DNA of 64,000 nucleotides, taken from NCBI RefSeq assembly GCF_026342355.1, contig NZ_JAPEMV010000001.1, positions 806,001-870,000 on the forward strand, given 5' to 3'. The translations under genes were made by a program, and so were the position numbers. The first letter of the stretch is position 1. Every line of letters begins with the position of its first letter. Below are positions 62,962 through 64,000 of the stretch, one piece after another. The notes beneath the pieces are model-generated. The model made no database searches. It was not told the origin of the DNA and worked only from the letters and a program-made list of their open reading frames with translations. This DNA is from Streptomyces sp. NBC_00249. Its GTDB lineage: Bacteria; Actinomycetota; Actinomycetes; Streptomycetales; Streptomycetaceae.

Positions 62962-64000
62962 GTGTCCGAACCGGACGTCACTTCCCTGCACCACCTGTGC
63001 CGCGAACTCGCCGAGGCCGCCGACGCCGTGCGTGAGGCCTCGCGGTACGCCTCGGGGATCGCCCTCGGTCCGGGGTTACCGCTCGCGGTGGCCGGGCCGC
63101 GCGCTTCGCGGCTCGCCCGGCGCACCCTGCTGAGGACCCTGATGGATGCCCGGGGCTTCGGCTGGGCTCCGCACGGCCCGAGCCCGCTGGCCGGGGCCGT
63201 CTGGCTGGCGGGGGTCCTCACCAGCCGGGAGAGTCTTGCCGTCAGTCTCGCCGTGCTCGGTCTGAAGGCGCGGATCAGGGCCGCGTCGGTCCGCCATCCC
63301 GAGCTCCTGGCCAACCCCACCACGTCCCGGGTGCTGGCCGCCCTCGACGAGGACCGCCAGGCCGAGGCGGCCCGGGTGTTCAAGGGGCTGCTGACGGAGA
63401 AGGGCGCCGAGTACGCCCTCGCCCTGCTCGCGCCGTGCTTCGCCGACATCATGGCCTGGAACGCGCTGACGGACGAGAACCCCTTCAACGACAACGCGGG
63501 CTGGCAGATCTCGTCGGGCCGGGAGCTGACCTCGGAGTACTTCCTGGGGATCAGCGGCGCGGTCTGGTCCTTCCTGGACCGGGGGCGCGGCCGGGCCGAG
63601 CCGCACACGCCGTCGCCGGAGCTGCTCCAGGGCCTCGACGGTTCGGGGAGCATCGTCGGCTACGTCCGCAACATCGGCCGTATCGGCACCCGCGGCCTGC
63701 TGCTGGTGCAGCGGGTGGCGGGGCCGGACGGGGCGCACCGTTTCGTCGTCCAACTGGCGGGGATGGCGCGCGGGTTCAACGAGGAGAGCCCGCAGGACCT
63801 GGTGGGCGCGCTGAACGCCGTCGGCGGCACCGACACGGCGTACACGCGGGCCGTGAGCGGGGCCCTGCGCCAGCTGGTTCCTTCGGGCGCCGAGCTGGCC
63901 CTCGTAGGGCACAGCCAGGGCGGGATCACCGCGATGAACCTGGCGGCGAGCCGCGACTTCAACGCCCTGTACCGGGTGACGCACGTGGTCGCGATCGGTT
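62962..64000 (+). CDS. alpha/beta hydrolase (lipase-like), truncated by window end
   Basis: The first 346 codons are present; the gene runs off the window. It shares with the hydrolase at 25614 the segments LTDENPFNDN, VGYVRNIGRIG, ESPQDLVGALNAVGG and the nucleophile elbow LVGHSQGG (Ser) with ITAMNLAASRDF, over a helical N-terminal half. An ester or lipid substrate is inferred. GTG at 62962 has AGAGGAG eight bases upstream. Codon 39 (63076-63078) is TTA, the only such codon I found in the window; in streptomycetes TTA genes depend on the bldA leucyl-tRNA, so expression is probably tied to development. It lies downstream of a P450, as its paralogue lies beside a P450-like gene. Confidence 0.82.
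   Translation, partial: MSEPDVTSLHHLCRELAEAADAVREASRYASGIALGPGLPLAVAGPRASRLARRTLLRTLMDARGFGWAPHGPSPLAGAVWLAGVLTSRESLAVSLAVLGLKARIRAASVRHPELLANPTTSRVLAALDEDRQAEAARVFKGLLTEKGAEYALALLAPCFADIMAWNALTDENPFNDNAGWQISSGRELTSEYFLGISGAVWSFLDRGRGRAEPHTPSPELLQGLDGSGSIVGYVRNIGRIGTRGLLLVQRVAGPDGAHRFVVQLAGMARGFNEESPQDLVGALNAVGGTDTAYTRAVSGALRQLVPSGAELALVGHSQGGITAMNLAASRDFNALYRVTHVVAIG

Overview
The window is high-GC actinobacterial DNA, almost certainly from a Streptomyces chromosome. Third codon positions are strongly G/C, GTG starts and 4-base ATGA/GTGA gene overlaps are common, and the only TTA leucine codon I found sits in the last, truncated gene. Typical Streptomyces families are present: SCO0930-type lipoprotein, DUF4142, DUF1996, DUF4436, PucR and secreted TAP-like hydrolases. 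No rRNA, phage, intact insertion sequence or CRISPR array was seen. Functions come from reading motifs in the translated sequence; no database search was run.

Layout. 1-3.8 kb: a lipid-modification cluster on the minus strand (acyl carrier protein, ketosynthase, acyl-ACP desaturase, cyclopropane-synthase-like methyltransferase) facing the tail of an OlsB-like N-acyltransferase. 4.5-7.5 kb: a SWIM zinc-finger protein and an EF-hand protein carrying an N-terminally truncated MpaB-type (DUF2236) oxygenase domain. 7.7-12 kb: three secreted serine hydrolases in tandem. 12-16.4 kb: a DUF4436 membrane protein, then a cold-shock protein, DEAD-box helicase, small conserved protein and MerR-like regulator. 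16.5-17.4 kb: an MFS remnant and a GAP-family membrane protein. 17.5-24 kb: a membrane-bound Pls/PosA-type NRPS with an M1 aminopeptidase behind it and a divergent acyltransferase. 24-28 kb: a degenerate P450-like protein paired with an alpha/beta hydrolase, then a metallophosphoesterase. 28.5-30.7 kb: secreted or anchored DUF4142 and DUF1996 proteins. 31-36.8 kb: a PucR regulator divergent from a bis-heme membrane cytochrome, a NuoF-ferredoxin fusion and two lipoproteins, which look like a membrane redox module.

36.9-42.7 kb: a cobalamin riboswitch followed by a tightly overlapping valine/isobutyrate catabolic operon (mmsA, acyl-CoA dehydrogenase, 3-hydroxyisobutyryl-CoA hydrolase, mmsB, enoyl-CoA hydratase). 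42.8-47 kb: another TAP-like hydrolase, a thioesterase and a 2,4-dienoyl-CoA reductase. 47-53.4 kb: a GH38 alpha-mannosidase operon with a three-gene sugar ABC importer. 53.7-56.1 kb: a large unrecognised helical protein whose whole predicted 5' leader folds as a tRNA-like cloverleaf. 56.2-61.3 kb: GMC oxidoreductase, benzoylformate decarboxylase and a GlcD-type FAD oxidase, consistent with mandelate/benzoylformate metabolism. 61.3-64 kb: a P450 followed by a hydrolase that is a paralogue of the 25.6 kb hydrolase, so the P450-hydrolase pairing occurs twice.

The strongest candidates for something undescribed are the tRNA-like leader gene at 53.7 kb, the duplicated P450/hydrolase module, the redox module at 32.7-36.8 kb, the lipid cluster at the left edge, and the riboswitch placed ahead of the valine operon.
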